Assembly: GCA_964610205.1 (NCBI GenBank)
Contig: CAZSVI010000054.1
Coordinates: 1-23,684, forward strand
Source: CAZSVI01 sp964610205
GTDB taxonomy: Bacteria > Bacillota > Clostridia > DSM-8532
DNA length: 23,684 nucleotides
Reading direction: 5' to 3'
Under the pieces are notes generated by a model. The model had not been told where the DNA came from. It was given only the letters and a program-made list of their open reading frames with translations, and did not search any database. Of the stretch, positions 1 to 7,386 are shown one piece after another; position 1 is the stretch's first letter; the number at the start of each line of letters is the position of its first letter. Made by a program: the position numbers and the translations under genes.

Positions 1-295
1 CGGCGACAGCTTATATATCTTATCATGCCGTTTTGCCTTTGTCAAGCACATATTCAGGTTAATATTTCCCACTATTTCCGTACCTGCAGATGCTTTTCAA
101 ATCCACTTTTTTAGCGGCTTTTACATACTAACACAGGTATATTATTCTTGTCAATATGTTTTTTATAGTCTCTTCCAAAGTCTCTTATAACAGAAATAAA
201 ACTGCCGTTATTACGACAGTTTTGTATTTGCCCTATACTTTTTTCTATTTTGTTTCCTTTATATATATGTTTATCCTCATACATTTATACATACT
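1..295. other. Non-coding flank at the window edge
   Basis: This AT-rich stretch lies downstream of the minus-strand LCP gene. I see no ORF with a plausible ribosome binding site on either strand. The only structure I can point to is the hairpin at 198-223, listed separately. The rest shows no recognisable gene or RNA. Confidence 0.5.
198..223 (-). terminator. Probable terminator of the LCP gene
   Basis: Inverted repeat AAAACTGCCG / CGACAGTTTT with one mismatch and a six-base loop. Read on the minus strand, the right arm runs into TTTTATTTC. It lies about 75 bases past the LCP stop codon. The U-tract is imperfect, so efficiency is uncertain. Confidence 0.5.
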
Positions 296-1387
296 TTATT
301 CTGTTTTTAATATCTCATAACTGATACCACGGATAATTTGATTCTTCGGACATTCCACTATTGTTGCAGAACCCTGATATTTGTCTTTTAGAGCTTTGAC
401 CATAATACTCGAATATCTGGCAATCTCTGACCATTCATTTACAGTTGTTTTTACGTTACTAGTAATAATATCAACAAAATTGCCGAGCTTGCCAAGGTTG
501 GATAAATTCACGTGCTGCTCGAAGAATTCCTTTATAAACAGGTTTTGGTTTTGCTGCCTGAAATATACCGAATGGGTTTTAAACTCTCCGTCAATAGTAT
601 ATCCCTGCCGGAAACGGACAAATCCTTCCGCCTGCTCTCCATTCAAAACCTGAATTCCCGGTTCAAGATGAATATAAAGATTCTGGAAGGGGTCTTCATA
701 ATGCATATATATTGGAACGTCAATTTCAACACCGCCAAAATAATCAATTATCTGCCGGAAACCTTCGGTTTGAACAATGATATAATCATTAATCGGAATT
801 CCAAAGACCTCTTCCAGAAGATCAGCCCAGAAATTCATATAAGTAACTCTCCCGAACTTGCCTCCGGTATCATATTTATACCTCAGGCTTATTCCGATTG
901 CATGGGCGGCATTCAGCTTCTGTATACTGTTATCGGCGGCTTTTTCCGGATCGGCTTCCTTTAGTTGATTCAATATCTTATCATTGTAATCAATGTATGC
1001 ATCCCTGGGAAAATTAATCAGTTTCATAGTTTTTGTATTCTCATCTATGCTTACAACAATAATACTGTCATAAGCATGGTAAACCGCATCCTGTCCAATA
1101 AGAAGAATATTCTTGCTTCCTTCTTCAACAAGCGGTTTATAATACCTTTGCCCATTTGTTAAGCCCTTCGGTTCCTCGGGCACAATTATTTCTTCACCAT
1201 ATTCATTAAATTCCGGTTCAGGCGTGGGTGTCACAGTAATTTCCGGGTCATCATCCGGTTGGAAATCAACAGGCTCATTTCCGGAGGGCTTTATAATAAA
1301 TAACAATGTTACTGCCAGAACAACCAACGATGCCACCAGCAATAGTAACGCAATCTTTGTTTTTTTCTGCATTTGTATCCGAATCAT
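296..1387 (-). CDS. LytR-CpsA-Psr (LCP) family cell-wall polymer ligase/regulator
   Basis: The 363-residue product has a short basic N-terminus, one membrane anchor at about residues 12-33 and a Pro/Glu-rich linker. An extracellular LCP domain begins near the NILLIGQD segment. Visible LCP landmarks are the D-S-I-I-V-V-S-I strand, the FPRDAYID motif (usual form PRDTYV), LNAAHAIG (usual NAAYAYGG) and GEQAEGFVRFRQG followed by FRQQNQ, which matches the R-x-R...RQ signature. LCP enzymes move undecaprenyl-phosphate-linked glycopolymers onto peptidoglycan at the outer membrane face. The start at 1387 follows AGGGA with a 7-base spacer; a second ATG five codons later lacks a better site. The gene appears monocistronic: valS ends about 350 bases upstream. 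The polymer substrate cannot be told from sequence. Confidence 0.88.
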   Translation of the reverse strand: MIRIQMQKKTKIALLLLVASLVVLAVTLLFIIKPSGNEPVDFQPDDDPEITVTPTPEPEFNEYGEEIIVPEEPKGLTNGQRYYKPLVEEGSKNILLIGQDAVYHAYDSIIVVSIDENTKTMKLINFPRDAYIDYNDKILNQLKEADPEKAADNSIQKLNAAHAIGISLRYKYDTGGKFGRVTYMNFWADLLEEVFGIPINDYIIVQTEGFRQIIDYFGGVEIDVPIYMHYEDPFQNLYIHLEPGIQVLNGEQAEGFVRFRQGYTIDGEFKTHSVYFRQQNQNLFIKEFFEQHVNLSNLGKLGNFVDIITSNVKTTVNEWSEIARYSSIMVKALKDKYQGSATIVECPKNQIIRGISYEILKTE

Positions 1388-1739
1388 TTCAGTTTCCCTG
1401 CCTTAATATGCAACATAAGTTGTAATGATATTATTTTAACACTTATCGTCCCTTTACTATATAAGTTGAACAAAGTTTTTGTGTCATTCTGGCAAAGCGA
1501 AGAATCTTCTCCCGCAGGATTAACAAGAGCCTTCGCCAACGCTCAGGATGACAGCAGTACATCAATTATTCAGTTCCAATTTATATAACATAGATTTAAA
1601 ATATACAATTTTTTTACAGTAACCATCGAGTCCGTTTTTTGTCGTATTCCTGTTCATTATAACATAAAAGAGAATAGTTCTTATATATATTATGTTACAT
1701 AAATTCCTTACAACCAGAGTATAAAATCATTGAAAAATA
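1388..1739. other. Intergenic region between valS and the LCP gene
   Basis: No plausible gene is present. It holds a dispersed-type inverted repeat at 1480-1555 (listed separately). A TATAAT hexamer on the minus strand at 1661-1656 could be the -10 of an LCP promoter, but I find no good -35, and it is about 270 bases from the start codon. No convincing terminator is visible right after valS. Confidence 0.4.
1480..1555. repeat. REP/MITE-like imperfect inverted repeat
   Basis: The ends are near-complementary: TGTCATTCTGGC on the left and CTCAGGATGACAG on the right. Internal arms contain GCGAAGAATCTTCT and GCCTTCGCCAACGCTCAG. From memory, sequences of the type TGTCATTCTGAGCGAAGCGAAGAATCT are dispersed in many Firmicutes and other genomes. 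The element lies wholly between genes. With one copy visible I cannot prove it is repeated. Confidence 0.55.
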
Positions 1740-4394
1740 CTATATTTTACTTTTTACAAATTCGATTCTATCAATAACTCTGTCATACAATTCCCTGTAT
1801 TTTTTATATTTCTCCCGTTCGGCTTCAACTACTGAAACAGGAGCTCTGGCAATAAAATTATCATTATTAAGCTTTCCGTTTACCCTTGCCAACTCACTTT
1901 CCAGGTTGTCTTTTTCTTTTATCAGACGATCCATTTCCTTTTCCAAATCCAGTAGTTCCTCCATGGGTATATAGATTTCAACCCATTCAAGAACGCTGGA
2001 AACCGCATCCTGAGGAATATTGTTTTTATCCTTGTATACTGCCAGTGAGGATACGCCGGCCAGCCTCATAAAGGTAGACTGTTCTTCCTTAAAAATAGTT
2101 CCCATTTCTTCATCCTCTATTATGAATACGGCTCTTGCCTTTCTTGCGACAGGTACCTTCATCTCCGCCCGAATGTTACGTATACTCCTGATAGTCTCCA
2201 TTACTGTTTTCATTTTGTTTTCAGAAACGGGATCATTATATGCCTTCCGGTAAACAGGCCAGTTTGATATCATTATGCTTTCATCCTCGGTATAGAGATG
2301 CTGGTAAATCTCTTCGGTGATAAACGGCATAAACGGATGCAGCAGCTTCATGGAAGTTTTTAAGATTTCATTGAGAACATACATGGCTTCCAAACGATCT
2401 GGTGCTTCACGATCAAATAATCTCGGTTTCACAAGTTCAATATACCAGTCACAGAACTCCTCCCAGATAAACTCATATACCTTTTGCAAACCAATACCCA
2501 ATTCAAATTTTTCCAGATTTTCTGTTACTTCTTCAGAAACAGTATTCATTCGGCTTAAGATCCACCGATCCGCAAGGGTAAAAGCGTTACAATCCACCTT
2601 TTCAAACTGAATTTCGTTATCAAAATGCATCATAACAAAACGAAACGCATTCCATATTTTATTGGCAAAATTACGGCTGGATTCAAGCTTTTCTTCAGAA
2701 AAACGCATGTCATTACCGGGCGATGTACCAATTGTAAGCGCGTATCTGAGGGCATCTGTGCCGTAGTGCTCAATTACATCCAGAGGATCAACACCGTTCC
2801 CCAGGGATTTGCTCATTTTTCTTCCCTGGGCGTCCCGCACCAGGCCGTGTATAAGAACATATTTGAAGGGTTCTCTTCCCATATGCTCCATTCCGGAGAA
2901 AATCATACGCGCGACCCAGAAAAAGATAATGTCATATCCGGTAACAAGAACACTTGTTGGGTAGAAATACTCCAGGTCTTCGGTTTTTTCCGGCCATCCG
3001 AGGGTGGAAAAAGGCCAGAGGGCAGAACTGAACCAGGTGTCAAGCACATCCTCATCCTGTTTTAGATTTGTGCTGCCGCATTTTTCACATGCTGCGGCTA
3101 TATCCTTTGAAACATGCATGTGACCGCAATTCTCACAGTACCAGGCCGGAATACGATGACCCCACCAAAGCTGTCGGGATATACACCAATCCCGAATGTT
3201 TTCCATCCAATTATAATAGATCTTTGAAAAACGATCGGGCACAAACTGAGCTACTCCATTTTTAACCACATCAATAGCAGGTCCGGCTAAGGGTTTCATT
3301 TTAACAAACCATTGTTTTGAAGCCTTCGGCTCAATAATCGTATTGCATCGATAGCAGGTTCCGACATTATGGGTATGAGGTTTTACCTTTTCCAATAATC
3401 CCAGCTTCTTCAGATCCTCAACAACCCTCCGGCGGGCTTCATATCGTTCCAGCCCCTCATATATACCGGCATTTTCATTCATCGTTGCATCATCATTCAT
3501 TACGTCAATAACGGGCAGATCATGACGCAAGCCCACTTCGAAGTCGTTTGGATCATGAGCGGGTGTAATTTTTACAACACCGGTTCCGAATTCCATTTCC
3601 ACATATGTGTCGGCAATTACAGGAATTTCACGGTTTAATAATGGAAGAATTATGGTTTTTCCAATAAGATGCCTGTATCTGTCATCCTCGGGATGAACCG
3701 CCACAGCCGTATCCCCCAGCATGGTTTCAGGACGCGTCGTTGCCACCGTTACAAAACCATCCCCGTCTTTGATCGGATACTGTATATACCAGAATTTACC
3801 TTCCATTTCTTCAAATTCAACTTCCGCATCGGATATAGAGGTTAAACAGCAGGGACACCAGTTGATAATACGTTCCCCACGGTATATCAGCCCTTTTTCA
3901 TACAACCGGACAAATACTTCCGTAACAGCTTTCGAAAGTCTTTCATCCATTGTAAAACTCTCCCGCTTCCAGTCACAGGAACTGCCAAGACGCTTTAATT
4001 GTTCCACAATCCTGCCGCCATACTGCTCCTTCCAGGCCCATGCCCTTTCAAGGAACTTCTCCCTTCCTATGTCCTCTTTTGTCAAACCCTCTTCAGCCAT
4101 TTTCTCAACAATTTTAACTTCGGTGGCAATACTGGCGTGATCGGTTCCTGGAACCCAAAGCGCACAATATCCCTGCATTCTTTTAAAGCGGATTATCGTA
4201 TCCTGCAGTGTATTATCCAGCGCATGACCCATATGCAATTGTCCGGTTATATTCGGTGGTGGCATTACAATCGTATAGGGCTCTTTATCCTTATCAATCA
4301 GCGTATGAAAATAATCCTTGTGAACCCAATACCGGTATAAACGCTCCTCCACTTGTTTTGGTTCATAGTTTTTCGGAATTTCATTACGAATCAT
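1740..4394 (-). CDS. valS: Valyl-tRNA synthetase
   Basis: This class I aminoacyl-tRNA synthetase charges tRNA-Val. The 884-residue product is full length for bacterial ValRS. The N-terminal PPPNITGQLHMGH carries the HIGH-type signature (HMGH at 54-57). A CP1 editing domain follows, with TTRPETMLGDTAVAVHP and GTGVVKITPAHDPND. A CxxC...CxxC zinc ribbon lies around CENCGHMHV/CEKCGS. KMSKS is at about 526-530, followed by the anticodon-binding domain. The C-terminus is a coiled coil (LDLEKEMDRLIKEKDNL onward). The start at 4394 has GGAGGAG 6 bases upstream. The gene follows the small membrane protein gene by 38 bases, and both lie behind a T-box leader, so read-through should depend on uncharged tRNA-Val. 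Confidence 0.98.
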   Translation of the reverse strand: MIRNEIPKNYEPKQVEERLYRYWVHKDYFHTLIDKDKEPYTIVMPPPNITGQLHMGHALDNTLQDTIIRFKRMQGYCALWVPGTDHASIATEVKIVEKMAEEGLTKEDIGREKFLERAWAWKEQYGGRIVEQLKRLGSSCDWKRESFTMDERLSKAVTEVFVRLYEKGLIYRGERIINWCPCCLTSISDAEVEFEEMEGKFWYIQYPIKDGDGFVTVATTRPETMLGDTAVAVHPEDDRYRHLIGKTIILPLLNREIPVIADTYVEMEFGTGVVKITPAHDPNDFEVGLRHDLPVIDVMNDDATMNENAGIYEGLERYEARRRVVEDLKKLGLLEKVKPHTHNVGTCYRCNTIIEPKASKQWFVKMKPLAGPAIDVVKNGVAQFVPDRFSKIYYNWMENIRDWCISRQLWWGHRIPAWYCENCGHMHVSKDIAAACEKCGSTNLKQDEDVLDTWFSSALWPFSTLGWPEKTEDLEYFYPTSVLVTGYDIIFFWVARMIFSGMEHMGREPFKYVLIHGLVRDAQGRKMSKSLGNGVDPLDVIEHYGTDALRYALTIGTSPGNDMRFSEEKLESSRNFANKIWNAFRFVMMHFDNEIQFEKVDCNAFTLADRWILSRMNTVSEEVTENLEKFELGIGLQKVYEFIWEEFCDWYIELVKPRLFDREAPDRLEAMYVLNEILKTSMKLLHPFMPFITEEIYQHLYTEDESIMISNWPVYRKAYNDPVSENKMKTVMETIRSIRNIRAEMKVPVARKARAVFIIEDEEMGTIFKEEQSTFMRLAGVSSLAVYKDKNNIPQDAVSSVLEWVEIYIPMEELLDLEKEMDRLIKEKDNLESELARVNGKLNNDNFIARAPVSVVEAEREKYKKYRELYDRVIDRIEFVKSKI

Positions 4395-4432
4395 AGCTAC
4401 TCCTCCATATTGTTAAAAGAATGATAATCGTT

Positions 4433-4714
4433 TTATTTGAAGGCGACAAGCACCAGTATTACCCCAGCTATTATGAAAGCCATTCCAATCATTTTAGAAT
4501 TCAGAATTTTTTTATGAATTTGTTCATTCCATTCGCCTTTTTCACTATCCATACCAACACTGTTCAAATCCGCCGGGACTTCTTCACTTCCGTTTTTATT
4601 TCGGCTGCCCTCGACCCCCTTCATAAAATTAACCGCAATATACTTTGCCCCATATACAAAAAACGCACCGATACTCAGAAGCAGAAAACTCATTATTTTA
4701 AAAATGATACCCAT
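4433..4714 (-). CDS. Small two-TM membrane protein between the T-box and valS
   Basis: I do not recognise the family. The 93-residue product has a hydrophobic segment at about residues 5-30 (FKIMSFLLLSIGAFFVYGA). A polar central loop rich in Glu, Asn and Lys follows. A second TM segment forms the C-terminus (MIGMAFIIAGVILVLVAF). I chose the ATG at 4714 because GGAAGTG precedes it by 5 bases. An in-frame TTG at 4738 would add eight residues but has no clear ribosome binding site. The gene lies between the T-box terminator and valS and has no terminator of its own, so it is predicted to be co-regulated with valS. Function unknown. Confidence 0.72.
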   Translation of the reverse strand: MGIIFKIMSFLLLSIGAFFVYGAKYIAVNFMKGVEGSRNKNGSEEVPADLNSVGMDSEKGEWNEQIHKKILNSKMIGMAFIIAGVILVLVAFK

Positions 4715-4762
4715 ATATTCACTTCCAATCTCTTTCAATTATCTTTTTATGCTTTTATCCTG

Positions 4763-4803
4763 CAAAAAACCCTTACCTCCAAATAAATTGGACGAAAGGG
4801 TTT
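4763..4803 (-). terminator. T-box regulated intrinsic terminator
   Basis: Stem AACCCTT..GTCC / GGAGG..AAGGGTT with loop AATTTATTT, then TTTTTT, read on the minus strand. It overlaps the 3' side of the T-box antiterminator, as expected for mutually exclusive structures. Confidence 0.88.
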
Positions 4804-4993
4804 GTCTCCCGCGGTACCACCAAAATTCCCCTTAAGGGGCTCTTCAGGAAAGCTATCGGATTCCACCCGGCACAGCTTACTATGGTTCAACCATGCAACT
4901 CCGGAGCGACACTTCGACAATTCATTCTCCGAATGTGCTTCCAGCCCAGGGCACATACTCTCTATCGGATATTAATGCCTACTCCTCTCCTTC
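4763..4993 (-). promoter_or_regulatory. T-box riboswitch, valine-type
   Basis: On the minus strand the conserved antiterminator core GGTGGTACCGCGG is at 4822-4810. It is followed by a terminator hairpin (CCCTTTCGTCC / GGAGGTAAGGG) and a T6 tract. Upstream a Stem I can be drawn: GGAG/CTCC at the base, TCCGA/TCGGA and ATGTGC/GCACAT above, and AGAGAG on the 5' side. A GUC triplet at 4918-4916, in AATTGTCGAAG, is the likely specifier. The nearby GUG would also be valine. Uncharged tRNA-Val would stabilise the antiterminator and let transcription pass into the small membrane protein gene and valS. The T-box call is firm; the exact specifier is an inference. Confidence 0.93.
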
Positions 4994-5111
4994 ACAGTCA
5001 TTTCATATTTATGAAAGTTGAATTAAATTGTTTACACTGCGGCAGTCAGATAAGCTATGTCACATGCCGGGTATGCACAGTGCTGCAAATATATCCAACG
5101 AATATATACAA

Positions 5112-5140
5112 ATAGTAATGGATACAAACGGTTTTGTCAA
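5112..5140 (-). promoter_or_regulatory. Sigma-A promoter of the T-box/valS transcript
   Basis: On the minus strand TTGACA (5140-5135) and TACTAT (5117-5112) are separated by exactly 17 bases. The predicted start is near 5105, leaving over 100 bases of leader before the T-box Stem I. Confidence 0.8.
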
Positions 5141-5195
5141 GGAATCTTACAACAGTTAATTTTATAAATTGTTGTGGTTTTTCCGCCACTGGCCA

Positions 5196-5240
5196 CTACA
5201 TCTTTTACGGACGCGCAATGCGCGCCCCTACATCTTTTAC
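5196..5240. repeat. GC-rich palindrome flanked by 13-bp direct repeats
   Basis: Two identical copies of CTACATCTTTTAC (5196-5208 and 5228-5240) flank a 19-base GC-rich segment. That segment contains the near-palindrome CGCGCA-A-TGCGCG. The GC content contrasts strongly with the AT-rich surroundings. From memory, GTAGGGGCGCGCATTGCGCG-type units are dispersed in many bacterial genomes. It lies in the region between the divergent valS and epimerase promoters. Confidence 0.6.
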
Positions 5241-5331
5241 TTGTCATTTGCACCCCTTTAATATAATATTGATAAATCAAGGTCAAATGAAAAAATATTT
5301 CTATGTCGCACACCCCCCAGGATGAGTAAAA

Positions 5332-5360
5332 TTGTGTGATGTGCTAGGGTATGATATAAT
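5332..5360 (+). promoter_or_regulatory. Sigma-A promoter of the epimerase gene
   Basis: TTGTGT (5332-5337) and a perfect TATAAT (5355-5360) are spaced by 17 bases, 36 bases ahead of the chosen ATG. Outside this promoter, the opposing T-box promoter and the palindromic repeat, the stretch 4994-5396 contains nothing I can identify. Confidence 0.75.
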
Positions 5361-5396
5361 TTAACAATAACACTCGAATTAATAAGGATGATCATT

Positions 5397-6419
5397 ATGA
5401 GAGCATTATTTATAGGTGGTACGGGTGTAATCAGTACGGCAATTTCCCGTCTTGCCATTAAAAAAGGATGGGATTTATACCTTTTAAACCGGGGAAACAA
5501 ACCTGATTTTGTGGCGGAAGGAGCTAAGATACTTCAAGCGGACATACAGGATACTCTGAAGGTATCAAACCTTATCCGGGAATTACAGTTTGATGTTGTA
5601 GTCGATTTTATTGTTCTCGTGCCCGAACAGATCGAGAGGGATATTGAGTTGTTTTCCGGTAAAACAAAGCAGTATATTTTTATAAGTTCGGCATCAGCAT
5701 ATCAGAAACCTCTTCCCCATTATCAAATTTCCGAGAGTACAGCACTTGCGAATCCGTATTGGGAATATTCCCGTAACAAGATTGCGTGTGAAGAGCGATT
5801 AATGTATGAATACCGTAAAAATGGATTTCCTGCTACTATTGTACGACCCAGTCATACATACAATGAAACTTCCATTCCATTGGCCATTTATGGCAAAAAG
5901 GGCCGTTGGCAGGTTATTGACCGTATTCTTAAGGGTAAACCCGTTCTGATTCATGGAGATGGAACCTCTATTTGGACTGTAACCCATAGTTCGGATTTTG
6001 CTAAAGCCTTCTGTGAAATTATGGCAAATCCCGCCGCCATTGCCGAAGCAATTCATATTACTTCCGATGAAGCATTAACCTGGAATCAGATATATGACAG
6101 GATAGGGGATGCCTTGAATGTTCGGGTTAAGAAATTCCATGTCGCATCAGATTTTTTGATTGCATGCAATCCTTATTTTGAAGGAACGTTAGCAGGAGAT
6201 AAATCAAATTCCGTTATTTTTGACAACAGCAAGATTAAGCGGCTTGTTCCTGATTATGTGCCGACTGTCAGGTTTGATCAGGGGGCCAGAATCAGCATGA
6301 ATTATATGCTTTCCCATCCGGAGGTTCAGATCCCTGACGAAGAATTCGACAAGTTTTGTGATCGTGTAATTGAGGTTCAGGAAAAAGCGATTGCACAGTT
6401 TAGACAGGAAAATGGCTAA
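5397..6419 (+). CDS. NAD(P)-dependent epimerase/dehydratase, extended SDR family
   Basis: The 340-residue product has an N-terminal Rossmann fold, MRALFIGGTGVIS, with GGTGVIS at about residues 7-13 (variant of GxxGxxG). LNRG follows beta-2 and an acidic ADI turn follows. The active-site serines lie in FISSASAY (about 96-102), and Y124-S-R-N-K128 is the YxxxK catalytic pair. The C-terminal half should bind the substrate, probably a nucleotide sugar or similar compound, which I cannot specify. I chose the ATG at 5397 because AAGGA precedes it by 8 bases; an in-frame ATG at 5388 overlaps that site. The gene has its own promoter and is flanked by minus-strand genes, so it appears monocistronic. 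Confidence 0.88.
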   Translation: MRALFIGGTGVISTAISRLAIKKGWDLYLLNRGNKPDFVAEGAKILQADIQDTLKVSNLIRELQFDVVVDFIVLVPEQIERDIELFSGKTKQYIFISSASAYQKPLPHYQISESTALANPYWEYSRNKIACEERLMYEYRKNGFPATIVRPSHTYNETSIPLAIYGKKGRWQVIDRILKGKPVLIHGDGTSIWTVTHSSDFAKAFCEIMANPAAIAEAIHITSDEALTWNQIYDRIGDALNVRVKKFHVASDFLIACNPYFEGTLAGDKSNSVIFDNSKIKRLVPDYVPTVRFDQGARISMNYMLSHPEVQIPDEEFDKFCDRVIEVQEKAIAQFRQENG

Positions 6420-6442
6420 TAATTCCAAGAGTATATGTAAGT

Positions 6443-6469
6443 AAAAAAAAAGCGGGGTTTTTCCGCTTA
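6443..6469 (-). terminator. Terminator of the single-pass membrane protein gene
   Basis: AAGCGG / CCGCTT stem with a seven-base loop. On the minus strand it is followed by a run of eight T. For the plus-strand epimerase gene the same hairpin lacks a T-tract, so it would be a poor terminator in that direction. Confidence 0.7.
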
Positions 6470-6504
6470 TTGCTAAATTACCGTTAACAGGAGCTGACTT
6501 CATA

Positions 6505-6533
6505 AAGGCCGGGTACAAAACCAGACCGGCCTT
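6505..6533. repeat. Perfect 8-bp hairpin between convergent genes
   Basis: AAGGCCGG / CCGGCCTT with a 13-base loop. It lies between the convergent epimerase and membrane protein genes. There is no T-tract on either side, so it may be a transcript-end stabiliser or weak terminator. Confidence 0.5.
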
Positions 6534-6559
6534 GGTATATACCGCTTTAATTTTCATAT

Positions 6560-7126
6560 TCATCCTGTTTTTTTGTTTTCAGGAATATTTTCTATATTGT
6601 CATTTGTCCCTAAGGTTTCATAGGCAATCACTGTCCAGATTCCAGTTGAATCCTTCCTGACTAAACGTTTAAGATATACAATGTTTATAGGTGTTTTTTT
6701 GCTGCTAACCTGAATAACAGCATCCTGTTTTGTCATTTTAATTAGCTTCAGATCTTCGGTATTGATTGGATACTTCCCTTCAATACCATTTGGGGATATT
6801 TGCAGGCTTACGAATACCTGCGTAACAAAAACAGGATCCAGTTTCCAGGGTGAATGTCCCTCATCCACACTTTTTTGTTCGTTTTTCACAACCTGTATAT
6901 TGTAAGGTACCTTTACCGCTGTTTCTTCCTTTTTCTTCCTGTCATTTGGAAATATGGCAATAATTAGAATAAGAATTGCGGCAAGCGCACATAAAACCGC
7001 CAGAATAACCGCCCAGTTAACTGGCTTTTTTTTCACTTGTTTTACCGTTTTCATTTTTTCCGGTTTAAAATCGGCCTGTCTTGGTTTTGTTGGTTTTATT
7101 GCTTTAGTAATTTTCCTGGTATCCAT
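6560..7126 (-). CDS. Single-pass membrane protein with extracytoplasmic domain, unknown function
   Basis: I do not recognise a named family. The 188-residue product starts with about 36 Lys/Arg/Pro-rich cytoplasmic residues. One TM helix follows at about 38-59 (WAVILAVLCALAAILILII), then a soluble domain of about 125 residues rich in beta strands. The orientation (positive N-terminus) predicts the domain is outside the membrane. The C-terminal part, IVYLKRLVRKDSTGIWTVIA, resembles small beta-sheet domains of Clostridial cell-surface proteins, but this is only an impression. I chose the ATG at 7126 because AAAGGGG lies 7 bases upstream; the ATG at 7132 is too close to it. A hairpin overlaps this ribosome binding site. 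Confidence 0.75.
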   Translation of the reverse strand: MDTRKITKAIKPTKPRQADFKPEKMKTVKQVKKKPVNWAVILAVLCALAAILILIIAIFPNDRKKKEETAVKVPYNIQVVKNEQKSVDEGHSPWKLDPVFVTQVFVSLQISPNGIEGKYPINTEDLKLIKMTKQDAVIQVSSKKTPINIVYLKRLVRKDSTGIWTVIAYETLGTNDNIENIPENKKTG

Positions 7127-7133
7127 ATTCATA

Positions 7134-7178
7134 CCCCTTTGCGATGGCACATGATCTGGTTTGAGCTCATCGCGCAAA
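7134..7178 (-). promoter_or_regulatory. Hairpin adjoining the ribosome binding site
   Basis: On the minus strand TTTGCGCGATG (7178-7168) can pair with CATCGCAAA (7146-7138). The AAA end of the second arm is also the start of the AAAGGGG ribosome binding site at 7140-7134. Folding would hold the 5' edge of that site. It could be regulatory or accidental. Confidence 0.4.
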
Positions 7179-7255
7179 GATTACTATTTAAATCTATGCT
7201 GGTAAATATTAAAAATTAATAAAAATTGATTAAAAAGAGAGTCTCCGGGAAAATG

Positions 7256-7287
7256 TCAATAACAACATTGACGATCAATCCAATTGA
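7256..7287. promoter_or_regulatory. Tandem TCAAT/ATTGA inverted repeats, possible operator
   Basis: Two inverted repeats of the same half-sites lie in tandem: TCAAT-6-ATTGA at 7256-7271 and TCAAT-3-ATTGA at 7275-7287. The last half-site overlaps the -35 hexamer of the glycosyltransferase promoter, where a repressor would act. No regulator gene is adjacent. Confidence 0.4.
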
Positions 7288-7312
7288 CAACTTATTTCGG
7301 GAATGTTATTCT
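7284..7312 (+). promoter_or_regulatory. Sigma-A promoter of the glycosyltransferase gene
   Basis: Perfect TTGACA (7284-7289) and TATTCT (7307-7312), spaced by 17 bases. The predicted start is near 7319, giving a leader of about 70 bases. Confidence 0.7.
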
Positions 7313-7386
7313 GGTTACAGAAAAAGCAACTTTCTATCAAATCATGTCTGTCTTGTTAATTATTAAAATGGAAGTGAGGAGTTCCC

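Noticed and set aside
512..964. 150-codon plus-strand frame inside the LCP gene
   Set aside because: It is antisense to a well-supported gene, has no ribosome binding site and no recognisable protein features.
1388..1480. Possible close promoter for the LCP gene
   Set aside because: Several AT-rich hexamers are present, but none pairs with a -35 at 16-18 bases.
3721..4140. 139-codon plus-strand frame inside valS
   Set aside because: It is the shadow of the synthetase reading frame; low-complexity Ser/Thr-rich translation and no start signal.
4747..4956. 69-codon minus-strand frame ahead of the small membrane protein
   Set aside because: It lies wholly within the T-box Stem I, antiterminator and terminator; RNA structure explains the sequence.
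5196..5240. Short direct repeats considered as a CRISPR array
   Set aside because: Only two 13-base copies with a palindromic spacer; no further units and no cas genes.
6204..6563. 119-codon minus-strand frame overlapping the epimerase gene end
   Set aside because: It runs through the terminator hairpins and is antisense to the epimerase; it only touches the next gene's stop by chance.
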